Positions 19,014-28,546 of a DNA stretch of 64,000 nucleotides are shown one piece after another. The notes under the pieces were generated by a model that was not told the DNA's origin, did no database searches, and saw only the letters and a program-made list of their open reading frames with translations. This DNA is from Legionella bononiensis. GTDB lineage: Bacteria; Pseudomonadota; Gammaproteobacteria; Legionellales; Legionellaceae. The stretch is from contig NZ_JADOBG010000010.1 of NCBI RefSeq assembly GCF_016786215.1, forward strand, positions 1 through 64,000, in the 5' to 3' direction. Within the stretch, counting starts at the first letter, position 1, and every line of letters starts with the position of its first letter. The position numbers and the translations under genes were made by a program.

Positions 19014-21674
19014 ATGCCGATGTTAGCCGCCCCAGAATCCTTTCAACCATTATTTAATTTAGTTAATACGTTTAATACAATACCTGAAAGTGAACACATT
19101 CAACGACTCTTTTATTTACAAAAAATTAATTATTTATTGAACACCCTCACACCGAACGCAGAATTATACGACTGGATGACTAATTCAGAACAAAACAGTT
19201 TTCTGGGGCATCTTAAGGCATATCACATCAATCCTCATGCATCGTTCTTTTTAAAAGGGATACAATTTGCTCAGGCCGTTACCTCATTTTCAAAAAAAGA
19301 ACCGGTTGATGAAGCGTTAATCGACAAAGATAAAGAGTATCAACCCAACAGTGAATACGCCTTAATGCAAAATCGTGATGAAATTTTGCTTAATAAAACG
19401 TTTGAAGAATCGGGTGATGAATTCATGGCCCTATCTCTTAAACTCGCTCATCTCGCTCTCACCGAACATAAAATCAAAACAAAAGTACAGAAACAACTGA
19501 TTATCTCGGAAATGGTAGAATCCAAAATTCAAGCCATTAAAGGAAATACAAGCTTTTCAGAACCTGTTCCATTCAGAGTCACCTATAAAACAGAACCACT
19601 TGGATCTGGTGGTAATAATGCAAACTTTAGATTTAAAATGAGTGGCTGGGATGAGATGATGATATTTCGTGTCGAAGATCGTTCCGATCTGGGCTTGGAA
19701 CAACGACTTCATTCTCATCCAGTATCAATATATTTTATCGAAGATTATGTCCTGTTCAGAAAAACATTTAAAAATAAATTATCACCAATTGAATACAGAC
19801 CTGTAGCATTAAGTCAGTTTGCGAATCAGGGCAATTTAACTGAAGTAGCAAAAAGGTTACACGACAAACCTGCCAAGCAAATAGCCGCCATCGCTGCGTA
19901 TTATTTTGATCAAGTGACCCACTTTTGCTCTTTGTTAATCGATGCCAAGGCCTATCACCCAGACATTAAACTCTCCAATTTTCTTGCCCATAACAACCGT
20001 TTATTAATCAGCGACAGAAAGACATTGATTGAAGATGCACATCCTTTAGTCAATACAGTACGCAGTAGTCCGAATTTTGCACCCGATGAATACAATGATT
20101 GCCTTCATTTTGATGTTTTTGGTATCGATTTCAATGAAAAAGCGAAAACTACCGTATTGGATATGCCTAGTTTTATGGCCTTTCAAGTGGGCATGATATT
20201 AAAAGAATTCCTGTTGTTGACTCAATTGGATGAATTACCTGATGATTTCAGAAATACCGATCAAAGTGCCGCATCCTATTTTGTCTCACCACCAAACTCG
20301 ATCATTAATTTATCACTTCTGATACAAGAATTAACGCGTACTGACCCTCAGAAACGCATGACGATCGATCAATTTAAATCCCTGATTGTCTATCGTAATA
20401 TGAACCCGGAAAATTTCTATAACAAGGTGGAAAAAGCATTTCCTTCTGAACAACTGGGCATAAAAAATGATATAGATGAAATCAACGCGCTGCTGAATGA
20501 GAAAAAAAATAAAGGTTTTTTGCAGGGCATTGTAAGTTCATTCATGAACCTGTTCACGCCAAGTACTTATAACAAGGATTTTTTACTTCGCGCCAATGAA
20601 GTATTTAAAAAAATATCCGAGAGTGACCCCAAAGAAACTCGTTTAACCAGACTGGCCGAAAAACTTGCTGTTAAATGCTATAGAGAATACAGCCATACCT
20701 ATTTTAAACAATGTTCTCAATCTCTTGAGGCAGCATTATATAAACAGGACTGGGATAAAGCTCCCTGGTATAGAAAAGCATTATATTGGTTAACTTTTGG
20801 TATATACAATGTGGACAGGTCCTCAAATGTGGATATTGCCACAGTAAAAATCAAACAAGATCTTAAAGGGGAGGAGTTTCAAATGCACTTCCCACTTTTA
20901 GAATTCCTACCTCCAAACGAACTGGATCATTTAGGAACATTGCAAGCCGCTCGATTTAAAGAGTTTCTGTATTCGCACGTAAATGACATCCTGCCGCAAG
21001 ACGCTGAAGAATCAGAGCAGTCAAGCTCGTCTTGTAATGAATCTGATGAAGAACAAGCCAGCTCAACTTCATTAAAAAAATTATCGAGATCTCTTAATAA
21101 AAAGTCATCTGAAGAATCAAATTCATTGCCCTCAGGTACTGTAGTTATTAGAGCTGATAAACCAGATCAAGCGGTATTGCCAACAGAATCCCTGCCTTCA
21201 GGTACTATGGTAATTAAAAAGGATGAAACAGAAGACTCGCTTCCTTCATCAGACTCATTACCTTCTGATACTATGAAAATAAAGACGGATGACGAGATCA
21301 ATGCTTCACAATTAACCAAAGATTCGCTCTCATCGTCTTCTGTAAAATCCTCCAAAAAGACTAAAAAAGAACTGCCATCAGATACGATTGTGATTAAACC
21401 TTCTGAAAACGGTAAAAAACGAATGTCCTTTTCATTCATAAAAGATCTGGGTATTTTCCATAGTAGCAAAAAAGATGCGGTTGCTGAGCCTAAAACACGA
21501 GTTTCAAGATTTAAAAAAGTGGATAGTGTCAGGACAGCGCTTCTTAGAGGAGACGGCAGCAATCGCCATAAAGCGAAAGGTCCACAGCGTTTAAGAGTAG
21601 AGGAAATCAATTGGGAGCCGGTTACTCCTGATGTCAATGAGCCCTCTTCAAAATCCAACTCTCCTGTAGTATAA
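19014..21674 (+). CDS. legK7: LegK7-like eukaryotic-type protein kinase effector
   Basis: 886 residues from the ATG at 19014, preceded by GGAG at 19004-19007; the frame extends 26 codons upstream without RBS support. In L. pneumophila, LegK7 (Lpg1924) is a Dot/Icm effector that phosphorylates host MOB1, mimicking Hippo kinase MST1. Kinase motifs: glycine loop LGSGGNNANF (about 196-204) and catalytic loop HPDIKLSNFL with D317, near the published catalytic Asp of LegK7 as I recall it. ISDRKTL replaces the DFG segment. After the helical middle comes a Ser/acidic-rich tail (about 660-886) with four LPS-x-T-x-x-I repeats at T709, T731, T753 and T791. The downstream neighbour is Lpg1925-like, as in L. 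pneumophila, supporting orthology. Confidence 0.85.
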   Translation: MPMLAAPESFQPLFNLVNTFNTIPESEHIQRLFYLQKINYLLNTLTPNAELYDWMTNSEQNSFLGHLKAYHINPHASFFLKGIQFAQAVTSFSKKEPVDEALIDKDKEYQPNSEYALMQNRDEILLNKTFEESGDEFMALSLKLAHLALTEHKIKTKVQKQLIISEMVESKIQAIKGNTSFSEPVPFRVTYKTEPLGSGGNNANFRFKMSGWDEMMIFRVEDRSDLGLEQRLHSHPVSIYFIEDYVLFRKTFKNKLSPIEYRPVALSQFANQGNLTEVAKRLHDKPAKQIAAIAAYYFDQVTHFCSLLIDAKAYHPDIKLSNFLAHNNRLLISDRKTLIEDAHPLVNTVRSSPNFAPDEYNDCLHFDVFGIDFNEKAKTTVLDMPSFMAFQVGMILKEFLLLTQLDELPDDFRNTDQSAASYFVSPPNSIINLSLLIQELTRTDPQKRMTIDQFKSLIVYRNMNPENFYNKVEKAFPSEQLGIKNDIDEINALLNEKKNKGFLQGIVSSFMNLFTPSTYNKDFLLRANEVFKKISESDPKETRLTRLAEKLAVKCYREYSHTYFKQCSQSLEAALYKQDWDKAPWYRKALYWLTFGIYNVDRSSNVDIATVKIKQDLKGEEFQMHFPLLEFLPPNELDHLGTLQAARFKEFLYSHVNDILPQDAEESEQSSSSCNESDEEQASSTSLKKLSRSLNKKSSEESNSLPSGTVVIRADKPDQAVLPTESLPSGTMVIKKDETEDSLPSSDSLPSDTMKIKTDDEINASQLTKDSLSSSSVKSSKKTKKELPSDTIVIKPSENGKKRMSFSFIKDLGIFHSSKKDAVAEPKTRVSRFKKVDSVRTALLRGDGSNRHKAKGPQRLRVEEINWEPVTPDVNEPSSKSNSPVV

Positions 21675-21705
21675 AAAAAATCCCCGCCTAGCGGGGATTT
21701 TTCTT
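21673..21705. terminator. bidirectional intrinsic terminator
   Basis: Stem ATCCCCGC/GCGGGGAT with a 3-nt loop, flanked by an A-run on the left and a T-run on the right. It can stop both the LegK7-like gene and the convergent gene ending at 21742. Confidence 0.88.
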
Positions 21706-21741
21706 TCAGTATCTGATTGACTGACACTCGATTATAGAACA

Positions 21742-22593
21742 TTAGATTCCAAACGAAGGTCTTATTCCTTCATCTGGCTCCCTCAAAACAGGCGTATGAT
21801 GATACATGGATAACCCTGCTTTTTCAGCCCCAATCCGATCCTCATGAGACAGATAACTGTCCGCAGCCTGTATACAATAACTCTTCATCTCATCAATTGA
21901 AGCCAATTTAAATGGAGTGCTTAATACAAGTCCTTTGCCAAAATACGCATTATTAATTGCCTCTTCCGAGTCACTCTCCGTCAGTGCGGCTAAATGTAAG
22001 AATTTCCAGCACAAAATGTAACCTGCTCTGCATTGATCGTCCAATCTCAAATTTTGATAACTTAAAGCCAGTTGCATATAGCCATTTGCCATTAATAAAT
22101 ACCCTGGACATTGATGTTTTTTTGCAAACGATTCAAGGTTAAATAAAAACTCAGCAATTTTTATCAGATCAGCCTCTGAAGCTGTTCGGAGATTAATGAA
22201 TATCTGGTGTAAATAATTGCGAATACTATGAAAAGATAAATAGTCTGTAGATTTCACTCCAATAAAACTAACCCCATCTGCAGGTTGGGTATCTTTAGAT
22301 TTTAATTGCAGTAAATACAATAAATAACCTATTACAAAATCTGAGTCATGAATACCGGGTTGTGCCATAAAACGAAACTCAGGATTGCCAGGCAGACGCA
22401 AACTGGCTCTGCGTCTCTCCCAAAATTGATTGTATTGTGGCTCCTTAAGCTTGTGGTGCAATTGAGTATGATTGAATAGAAATTCTGCTAATTGTCCATC
22501 ACTCCATTGCTCTAATAGTTTTATCGCTTTATCAAAATGATTATTTGTTAAGAAAGAAACGACCTTTCCTTGCGTTGATGATTTTTCTTTCAT
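21742..22593 (-). CDS. Legionella-type helical protein of unknown function
   Basis: 283 residues from an ATG with GGAG seven bases upstream. There is no signal peptide or membrane span. The protein is rich in leucine and aromatic helices (LLYLLQLKSK, EFLFNLESFAKKH, YILCWKFLHLAALTES), suggesting an all-alpha, TPR-like fold. It reminds me of a Legionella-restricted family (possibly DUF5630), but I cannot confirm this. It lies between two effector genes and is convergent with legK7, so an effector or accessory role is possible. Its promoter region is shared divergently with the 22695 gene. Confidence 0.6.
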   Translation of the reverse strand: MKEKSSTQGKVVSFLTNNHFDKAIKLLEQWSDGQLAEFLFNHTQLHHKLKEPQYNQFWERRRASLRLPGNPEFRFMAQPGIHDSDFVIGYLLYLLQLKSKDTQPADGVSFIGVKSTDYLSFHSIRNYLHQIFINLRTASEADLIKIAEFLFNLESFAKKHQCPGYLLMANGYMQLALSYQNLRLDDQCRAGYILCWKFLHLAALTESDSEEAINNAYFGKGLVLSTPFKLASIDEMKSYCIQAADSYLSHEDRIGAEKAGLSMYHHTPVLREPDEGIRPSFGI

Positions 22594-22694
22594 TGCATCT
22601 CCAAAATAAAAAATTGCGTTAATTTCTTACCAATCGAGTAAATCACTGTCTATAGTTATAGATAAGTCTAGTTGATACTATAAGGATATAGCCA

Positions 22695-25343
22695 GTGGAC
22701 GCGGAACAAAAAAATCGAATTATCAAACGCTACATTAAGGAAAAAAGCGTAAGACCAGACGATGTAAACCTTAGTGACGATGCGCTTGTGCCTTATGCAG
22801 CGCTGGATGGGTTACTGGATTTTATCGATATCAATAACCATGGTTTATTCGATTTTGCTACCCTGGAAGGTGATGCCAATCAATGGAAAAAATTCACCGA
22901 TGTTCTTAATTATTCTACTGTTTTAACTCCTGGCTCACCACCAACGCTTACCAGTATCAAGGAACGAAGCGCGGCATTCGGCTTACAATACTGGCGAAAC
23001 GCCAGAGATATCAGCGCATTACCCAAAGATAATTACTATGCCCGCACTACCAGTACACCTGCAGCGCCCGATGCAGAATTAAATGACGGCATCCAAAACA
23101 GCAGAGCAAAACTGTATGCTTTGACTCAAACCTTTCCGGCTGCGACCGCATTTAACGCGGCGGATATTGCCCAGGTCAATTTACGAATCAAGGCTCTAAA
23201 CGAGCAAATAAAACCGATGACCGACATTAATCCACAAAAAGCCATTTTGCAAAAAAGGCTGAACATCCTGCTGGATTTAAATAAAATTAATCAATTGGAG
23301 CGAATCACCATTCCACTGGACAATGGAGCAACAGCAACCTATTGCACCCTTGCAGAAGCGGCTGGCGGAGTTACAGAAAAAATTTCCCTGATATCTCTGG
23401 CCAATGTAAAGGCCCAGTTAGGTCATATCAATGCCAGAGATGATTTAACTGTCGATAACTACACTACCGATAGAGCACAATTCAAATTAAGTACCGAAGC
23501 AATCATCAAACTCCCCAAACATAGCGATATTAAAGAAGTTCAACGTGAAGCAATGGCCCTTAATTGTTCCAGACTCATGGGGTTGGACACGGCCTCTTCA
23601 ACGACTATTGCTCATAACGGACATCCAGCCATGTTCGTGCCTTTTGATAATATACGTTTACTCAGTGAATTCTCCTCTGGAAAAACCTTCACTGCCGGAT
23701 TGGGTATCAGTGGTCAAACATACACCCATTACTCGACGATTAAACCCGTAGGGGAAGGAATGCAGGCAGATCGATTTGTTAACGATTTTGGCAATTCATT
23801 AGCGCTGTTCTATCTCTGCAGCGATACCGATGCTGTCGGAGGATATTGCCAGAATAAAGCACTTAGAGACAGTAGAAGCCTGTTCATTTTTGATCAGGTA
23901 ATAATGGATAGCGATAAATTCATTCTTGATTCCCGTTTAAGCCTGCAACCCGATCAGTTCATTATGAAGCATACACGCCACGGACAAGGTCGCAACAGAA
24001 CACTTATTGAAGACTCTTCAATGATTACTAAATACGCAAGCATCATGCAGCTTAAAGAATTAGGCGGAAAAATAATCCAATACGCCAATCATGTAGCCTG
24101 GCAGCACCACAATCGAGCTGATGTCTTGAAAGGACAATTAAGAGGGGTACTGGATAAAGTAACACGGGATAAACTGATTGATGAATTAAAGGATGTAGAA
24201 ATTCTTGAGAATGATGCCATCACCATTAGAACCAAAATTGAAAATCGTATTAAACAAATAGATGAGGTCTTACCCAAAACAACAGGCGTTGTGAGTTCTG
24301 AGGAAGTCCGACAAGCCCTGATATTGGAAAAACTGGTTCATAACCCTGTTTTATTCAGTGACGATGGTCGGCCCTATAAAAATCCATGGACTACACGACA
24401 GGCCAATAATGTAGAGTCAATTAATGATTTGGGTAATGGCAGCGTACAAATCAATTTTAACTCTAAAGTTGCTCCAGACATGATTCAATTCATTAAACGA
24501 CATGGTGGTGGTGATTCATTAACCCTTGTTTCTCCCAAAGTACTCACCATAAGCAAAGCGCATCTGAATGCACTTCGAGAAGGAATGTTGCATCCGGAAC
24601 ATAATGCGATTCTGGCTCCTGATGCAGATTATCTGGTTAATGCAGATTTAGCCTTGATTAAGGAAGCTTATGGTAAAGGACACAGAACTCGAATTATCAA
24701 CACGATTACAACTTATAAAGCTGAAATGAATGATGCAGAACGAGGTCCTGCGGATAAAATTGCCTCGTTAATAAAAGCGGAAGCCGATTTAAAAGAATTT
24801 GTCAGAACAGCTAAAGACAAAGGATTGGGCATGCACGTATTAAAAAAATTCTATTTCGATGCGCAACAACAGCTTCAAAAACTCATGAACCCAGTATTAG
24901 TTCCCGCTAATATTAATGAAGCTTTTGCAGCGGCATTAAAGCTGGACAGAGTATCCGAGTTTAATGCGGTAGTCAGAGAGGCCATCGCTCACAACAAACT
25001 TACTGATGCACAGTTTACCGGATTTCTTACCGCGTGTATCCAGAAAGAAGCTCTGGCAACAAATCATACTGATGCAGTTAGAGAAAGCCAGGCCTTATCA
25101 TTAGATGCGCAACGAGTCATAAATCATATGCAATTGCCTGCAGCGCCCATACACATTCAGTTAGCGTTGCATGAGCCTGCTGATGATGGATTGTTACATG
25201 TAGATCCCTTAGCAGCTCTTGAGGATGACTTAAGGATTGAGCATCAAGTATTGACTGCGCAACCACTGACCTCTGCGCCTGTGACCCAAACAGTTCATGG
25301 GCTGGATGATGGAGTAAGAGATGAGATTACTGTTCGAATTTAG
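22695..25343 (+). CDS. Lpg1925-like putative Dot/Icm effector
   Basis: 882-residue cytosolic-type protein starting with GTG (AGGA about 9 nt upstream). Its position behind a LegK7-like gene matches L. pneumophila lpg1925, reported as a translocated substrate of unknown function (from memory). Residues about 255-420 have a pattern that could be a divergent kinase-like core: EAIIKLPKHSD with a Lys, a following QREAMALNCSRL helix with a Glu, then DTDAVGGYCQNK and LFIFDQVIMD. The rest looks helical (about 440-560, 650-830). The C-terminus is acidic (LAALEDDLRIE...), common for Dot/Icm signals. No signal peptide or membrane segment. Function unassigned. Confidence 0.7.
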   Translation: MDAEQKNRIIKRYIKEKSVRPDDVNLSDDALVPYAALDGLLDFIDINNHGLFDFATLEGDANQWKKFTDVLNYSTVLTPGSPPTLTSIKERSAAFGLQYWRNARDISALPKDNYYARTTSTPAAPDAELNDGIQNSRAKLYALTQTFPAATAFNAADIAQVNLRIKALNEQIKPMTDINPQKAILQKRLNILLDLNKINQLERITIPLDNGATATYCTLAEAAGGVTEKISLISLANVKAQLGHINARDDLTVDNYTTDRAQFKLSTEAIIKLPKHSDIKEVQREAMALNCSRLMGLDTASSTTIAHNGHPAMFVPFDNIRLLSEFSSGKTFTAGLGISGQTYTHYSTIKPVGEGMQADRFVNDFGNSLALFYLCSDTDAVGGYCQNKALRDSRSLFIFDQVIMDSDKFILDSRLSLQPDQFIMKHTRHGQGRNRTLIEDSSMITKYASIMQLKELGGKIIQYANHVAWQHHNRADVLKGQLRGVLDKVTRDKLIDELKDVEILENDAITIRTKIENRIKQIDEVLPKTTGVVSSEEVRQALILEKLVHNPVLFSDDGRPYKNPWTTRQANNVESINDLGNGSVQINFNSKVAPDMIQFIKRHGGGDSLTLVSPKVLTISKAHLNALREGMLHPEHNAILAPDADYLVNADLALIKEAYGKGHRTRIINTITTYKAEMNDAERGPADKIASLIKAEADLKEFVRTAKDKGLGMHVLKKFYFDAQQQLQKLMNPVLVPANINEAFAAALKLDRVSEFNAVVREAIAHNKLTDAQFTGFLTACIQKEALATNHTDAVRESQALSLDAQRVINHMQLPAAPIHIQLALHEPADDGLLHVDPLAALEDDLRIEHQVLTAQPLTSAPVTQTVHGLDDGVRDEITVRI

Positions 25344-25396
25344 TGATTAGGTACATTGAGAATAATGTCACATAACATGGACTTGATGGAGCAATT

Positions 25397-25954
25397 ATGC
25401 CAGTACATGAAAGACGCCAACATTTTCGCATCGATGATCACATCTATTTTGATTATCGAATTATTTCACCCGGTGAATTTTGTTCTGATTTATCGATATC
25501 GAATCAGCTACTCGGCGAAAACGGGCAAAAATATATGGAAGCAACTCAATATTTTCAAAATATTGATTATGAACTAGCTGAATTAACGCAGGCATTAGCG
25601 ATAAAAGAACCAGCCATGGCACATTATCTGAATCTGTTAAATGCCAAAATCGATTATTTATCTCGTCACATCCTGATGTCTGGAAAATTGCAAGTGAGAA
25701 AAGTGAACATCAGTTTAGGTGGGATGGCTTTTAAAACAACGGAACTGATTAAAGAAAAAACCCATTTAAAAATCGTAATCTACACCAAACCCAAAATGGT
25801 TCCGATTATTGTCGACGCGGTGGTGGTTTATAGTCAATTTCAAAATGAAGCAAGCTATCGCACCGCAGTTTCCTTTACTCAATTAACTGTTGAACAAGAA
25901 CAGTTGCTCTCGCAACATATTCTGCAGGCGCAGGTAAAAAATCAGTGCGATTGA
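25397..25954 (+). CDS. PilZ-domain protein, putative c-di-GMP receptor
   Basis: 185 residues with GGAG six bases before the ATG. The two c-di-GMP binding motifs of PilZ are present: ERRQHFR near the N-terminus (RxxxR) and NISLGGMAF at about 113-121 ([D/N]xSxxG). A helical insert of about 70 residues separates them (IDYELAELTQALAIKEPAM...), making it a longer PilZ variant than the usual 100-110 residues. It probably transmits the c-di-GMP signal made or degraded by proteins such as those at 33.7-39.4 kb. The target is unknown. Confidence 0.82.
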   Translation: MPVHERRQHFRIDDHIYFDYRIISPGEFCSDLSISNQLLGENGQKYMEATQYFQNIDYELAELTQALAIKEPAMAHYLNLLNAKIDYLSRHILMSGKLQVRKVNISLGGMAFKTTELIKEKTHLKIVIYTKPKMVPIIVDAVVVYSQFQNEASYRTAVSFTQLTVEQEQLLSQHILQAQVKNQCD

Positions 25955-26043
25955 TTTCAGTATAGGCAGTTAAAGGATAGTACTTGGAGTAGATGAGAGA
26001 TTCACGCATAATGTGCTTTCCTGATGAATTAAAGAGGCACAAA

Positions 26044-26313
26044 ATGAGTAGAATAATTTTTTGTTGTAAATTACAACAGGATGCTGAGGGAATGCAAAAG
26101 CCCCCCTTCCCCGGAGCTCTGGGCGAGCGCATTTTTAATGAGGTTTCAAAACAAGCATGGAGTATGTGGCTCTCACATCAAACCATGTTAATCAATGAGT
26201 ATCGGTTAAACCTGAGTGAAGCCAAATCCCGTGAGTTCTTAAAAGAAGAATTACAAAAGTACTTTTTTGGTGAAGGTTCGGAAAAGCCTTCAGGCTATGT
26301 TGCAAAAGAATAA
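26044..26313 (+). CDS. yggX: Fe(2+)-trafficking / oxidative damage protection protein
   Basis: 89 residues from the ATG at 26044 ([17 protein letters not shown]), matching the YggX family, which protects Fe-S clusters and tolerates oxidative stress. The hallmark segments [30 protein letters not shown] and the C-terminal LQKYFFGE are complete. An in-frame ATG 17 codons earlier gives an extension unlike the family; AGAGG sits just before 26044. Eleven bases separate it from psuG, so the two may be co-transcribed. Confidence 0.93.
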   Translation: MSRIIFCCKLQQDAEGMQKPPFPGALGERIFNEVSKQAWSMWLSHQTMLINEYRLNLSEAKSREFLKEELQKYFFGEGSEKPSGYVAKE

Positions 26314-26324
26314 AGGATCCAATT

Positions 26325-27251
26325 ATGTTTCATGATTTATTAGAAATTAATGAGGAAGTTTTAGAAGCCATAGAGAGTCATAAACCAGTGGTTGCTCTTG
26401 AATCGACTATTATCTCTCATGGAATGCCTCATCCAGAAAATTTAAATACAGCTTATGAAGTAGAGGATATTATCCGTAATCATGGCGCTATTCCAGCAAC
26501 TATTGCACTCTACCAAGGTAAAATTCATATTGGCCTGACTAAAAAAATTATGGAACATCTGGCAGAGTCTACAGAAGTAATGAAAGCGTCTCGCCGAGAT
26601 ATCGCTTACGTTCTAAGTAAAAAAATAACAGCAAGCACAACTGTTGCCGCTACCATGTTCTGTGCGCATTTGGCTCGACTGCCTTTATTTGTTACCGGAG
26701 GCATAGGAGGTGTTCATCAGGAAGCAGGAAACAGCTTTGACATCTCAGCTGATCTTATTGAGTTGTCCACGACTCCTGTCACCGTAATCTGTTCTGGAGC
26801 TAAATCCATTCTTGATCTGCCCAAGACGCTTGAAGTACTCGAAACGCATGGAGTAGCCGTTATCGGGTTTGGTACCGATGAATTCCCTGCCTTTTACAGC
26901 CGCTCAAGTGGCATACCCGTTCTTCATCGATTGGACAGTGCCAAGGAAGTTGCTCAACTGATGATGTTTCAACGTCATTTAAACATGAACAACGGCATAG
27001 TAATCGCCAATCCCATTCCTGTAGAGGCTGAAATATCGGATGCGGAAATGATACCCTTTATTCAGCAAGCGCATCATGAAGCAAAAAATATTAAAGGACA
27101 GGCAGTCACCCCATTTTTATTAAAACGTATTGCCGAATTAACTGCTGGCAAGAGTTTACAGGCCAATATTGAGTTAATTAAGAGCAATGCATTATTAGGC
27201 GCACAGATCGCTGTCTCCTATCAAGAAAAATTATTTTCAAAAAAAATGTAA
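26325..27251 (+). CDS. psuG: pseudouridine-5'-phosphate glycosidase
   Basis: 308 residues; converts pseudouridine 5'-phosphate to ribose 5-phosphate and uracil. Family motifs seen: PVVALESTIISHGMPHPEN at the N-terminus, ASRRDIAYVLSKK with the catalytic Lys region, FVTGGIGGVHQEA, and NPIPVEAE near the C-terminus. The kinase partner PsuK is not adjacent, so the source of the phosphorylated substrate is not evident here. AAAGGA precedes the ATG. Confidence 0.93.
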   Translation: MFHDLLEINEEVLEAIESHKPVVALESTIISHGMPHPENLNTAYEVEDIIRNHGAIPATIALYQGKIHIGLTKKIMEHLAESTEVMKASRRDIAYVLSKKITASTTVAATMFCAHLARLPLFVTGGIGGVHQEAGNSFDISADLIELSTTPVTVICSGAKSILDLPKTLEVLETHGVAVIGFGTDEFPAFYSRSSGIPVLHRLDSAKEVAQLMMFQRHLNMNNGIVIANPIPVEAEISDAEMIPFIQQAHHEAKNIKGQAVTPFLLKRIAELTAGKSLQANIELIKSNALLGAQIAVSYQEKLFSKKM

Positions 27252-27258
27252 TCAATAC

Positions 27259-27287
27259 TTGACTCCAAACGCTTCTCGGAGTTTAAT
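27259..27287 (+). promoter_or_regulatory. promoter of tRNA-Phe
   Basis: TTGACT, 17-bp spacer, TTTAAT, ending 13 bp before the mature tRNA 5' end. The position and near-consensus boxes are typical of a stable RNA promoter. Confidence 0.75.
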
Positions 27288-27300
27288 AGCAACCCATTGG

Positions 27301-27376
27301 GGCCAGATAGCTCAGTCGGTAGAGCAGAGGATTGAAAATCCTCGTGTCGGTGGTTCGATTCCGCCTCTGGCCACCA
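27301..27376 (+). tRNA. tRNA-Phe (GAA)
   Basis: 76 nt with encoded CCA. The acceptor stem is GGCCAGA/TCTGGCC, the D-arm GCTC...GAGC, the anticodon stem GAGGA/TCCTC with loop TTGAAAA (GAA at 27334-27336), and the T-arm GGTGG-TTCGATT-CCGCC. All stems pair perfectly. Confidence 0.97.
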
Positions 27377-27482
27377 TGTTAATCAATAGGTTACGTGGTG
27401 GTTACCCAAATATCTAAAATCTCATGTAGACTCAATGTAGACATAATAAGATCTTTTGGGTCAGCACCATCCCACTTTTTTA

Positions 27483-28268
27483 GGTTCTGTCTAAAATTTA
27501 TGAAAAGCTAAATAGTCCAGAAACAGGTCTTGGCTATTACACGAGCTCATAAAATTGGCTCCAAGTAAACTTACTCCCTGCATTTTGCAACTGCCCTCTT
27601 TTAAGCATTCAATGCAACTCAATTCCAGAGATGTTTGCTTCAAATGATTTAAAACCAAGCGTGTATTTTGTTATATTTTTAATGCCACGATGGTCTTGTT
27701 CAACCATGTTGTTCCTATATTTTATCCGTCATATTTCGATCAGTAAATGCCATAATCCAAACATAAAGAGCACGTTATTAATGAGCTCCAGGGCCGCCGT
27801 ATTCGAGCTTGATTTATAAATATTAATTTTTTGAGGAAGGCCACTGGAACCGAGCGCTTTTTGAAAAACTTCAATACAGCTGGACGATCTCGTTTTTCTG
27901 ACCACTTAAAATCAACAGTATTACCTTCCTTATCTACAGCACGATAAAGATAAACCCACTTGCCATTTACTTTGATATACGTTTCATCCATCCTTCAGCT
28001 ACTTCGTACAGGCTTCTTTCTTATTCTGAAGGATTGATCGAGTTTCGGTGCATAATGAGCCACCCGTTTCTGAACCGTTGAATGATCTAGATCTGCTCCT
28101 CGTTCATTCATTAACTCTTCAATATTTCGATAGCTTAGTGGGTAAGCAAGCTTCCAGCGAATCGCCATTAATATTAAATCTTTTGGAAAATGACGACCTT
28201 GGAAACTAATCATAGCGCACCTTTTTGGGAGTCCACAATAACAGAGATTTTCTATTTTCGACAGAGCC
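27483..28268 (-). mobile_element. degenerate IS6-family insertion sequence
   Basis: 786 bp bounded by imperfect 15-bp inverted repeats: GGTTCTGTCTAAAAT at 27483 and the complement of GGCTCTGTCGAAAAT at 28254-28268 (two mismatches). The size and ends fit the IS6 family. Flanking octamers (CTTTTTTA and ACAGCCGA) do not match, so no target duplication remains. It lies about 100 bp downstream of tRNA-Phe, a common site for accessory DNA. Confidence 0.78.
27609..28213 (-). pseudogene. IS6-family transposase, frameshifted
   Basis: The reading frame starts MISFQGRHFPKDLILMAIRW and SYRNIEELMNERG (HTH part), is interrupted near 27995 (KKPVRSS stop), then continues in another frame with the catalytic start WRMDETYIKVNGKWVYLYR. 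It is broken again near 27840. The C-terminal part is recognisable as YRNNMVEQDHRGIKN...LGFKSFEA in a third frame. At least two frameshifts mean it cannot make active transposase. Confidence 0.85.
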
Positions 28269-28546
28269 ACAGCCGATCCTACCCATTGTGATTATTGTAA
28301 TCCTTAGCGTTGCTTTCTAGACCCATAGAACAGATCTTAATGCTACGAAGGATACCTAATAAACAAACTGATTTGATTCTTGCATGGGAGTTAAAGCACC
28401 TTTCTCGGTTAGAGTAAAAATACAAATTCCAGCCATCAAATTGAATAAATTTCAAACCATAAGGTCGCTAAATTGATAAGGTGATAAAATAATGTTAAGA
28501 TTATACATATATATTACATTATCTCAAAACTCGGAGTAGGTATCTT
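28269..28546. other. AT-rich spacer after the IS remnant
   Basis: No gene recognised. It presumably holds the promoter of the gene at 28547; the last 60 bases are particularly AT-rich. Confidence 0.4.

Noticed and set aside
21167..21742. 191-codon minus-strand frame opposite the LegK7 tail
   Set aside because: Antisense of a low-complexity Ser/Asp-rich coding region; no RBS, and the bidirectional terminator lies inside it.
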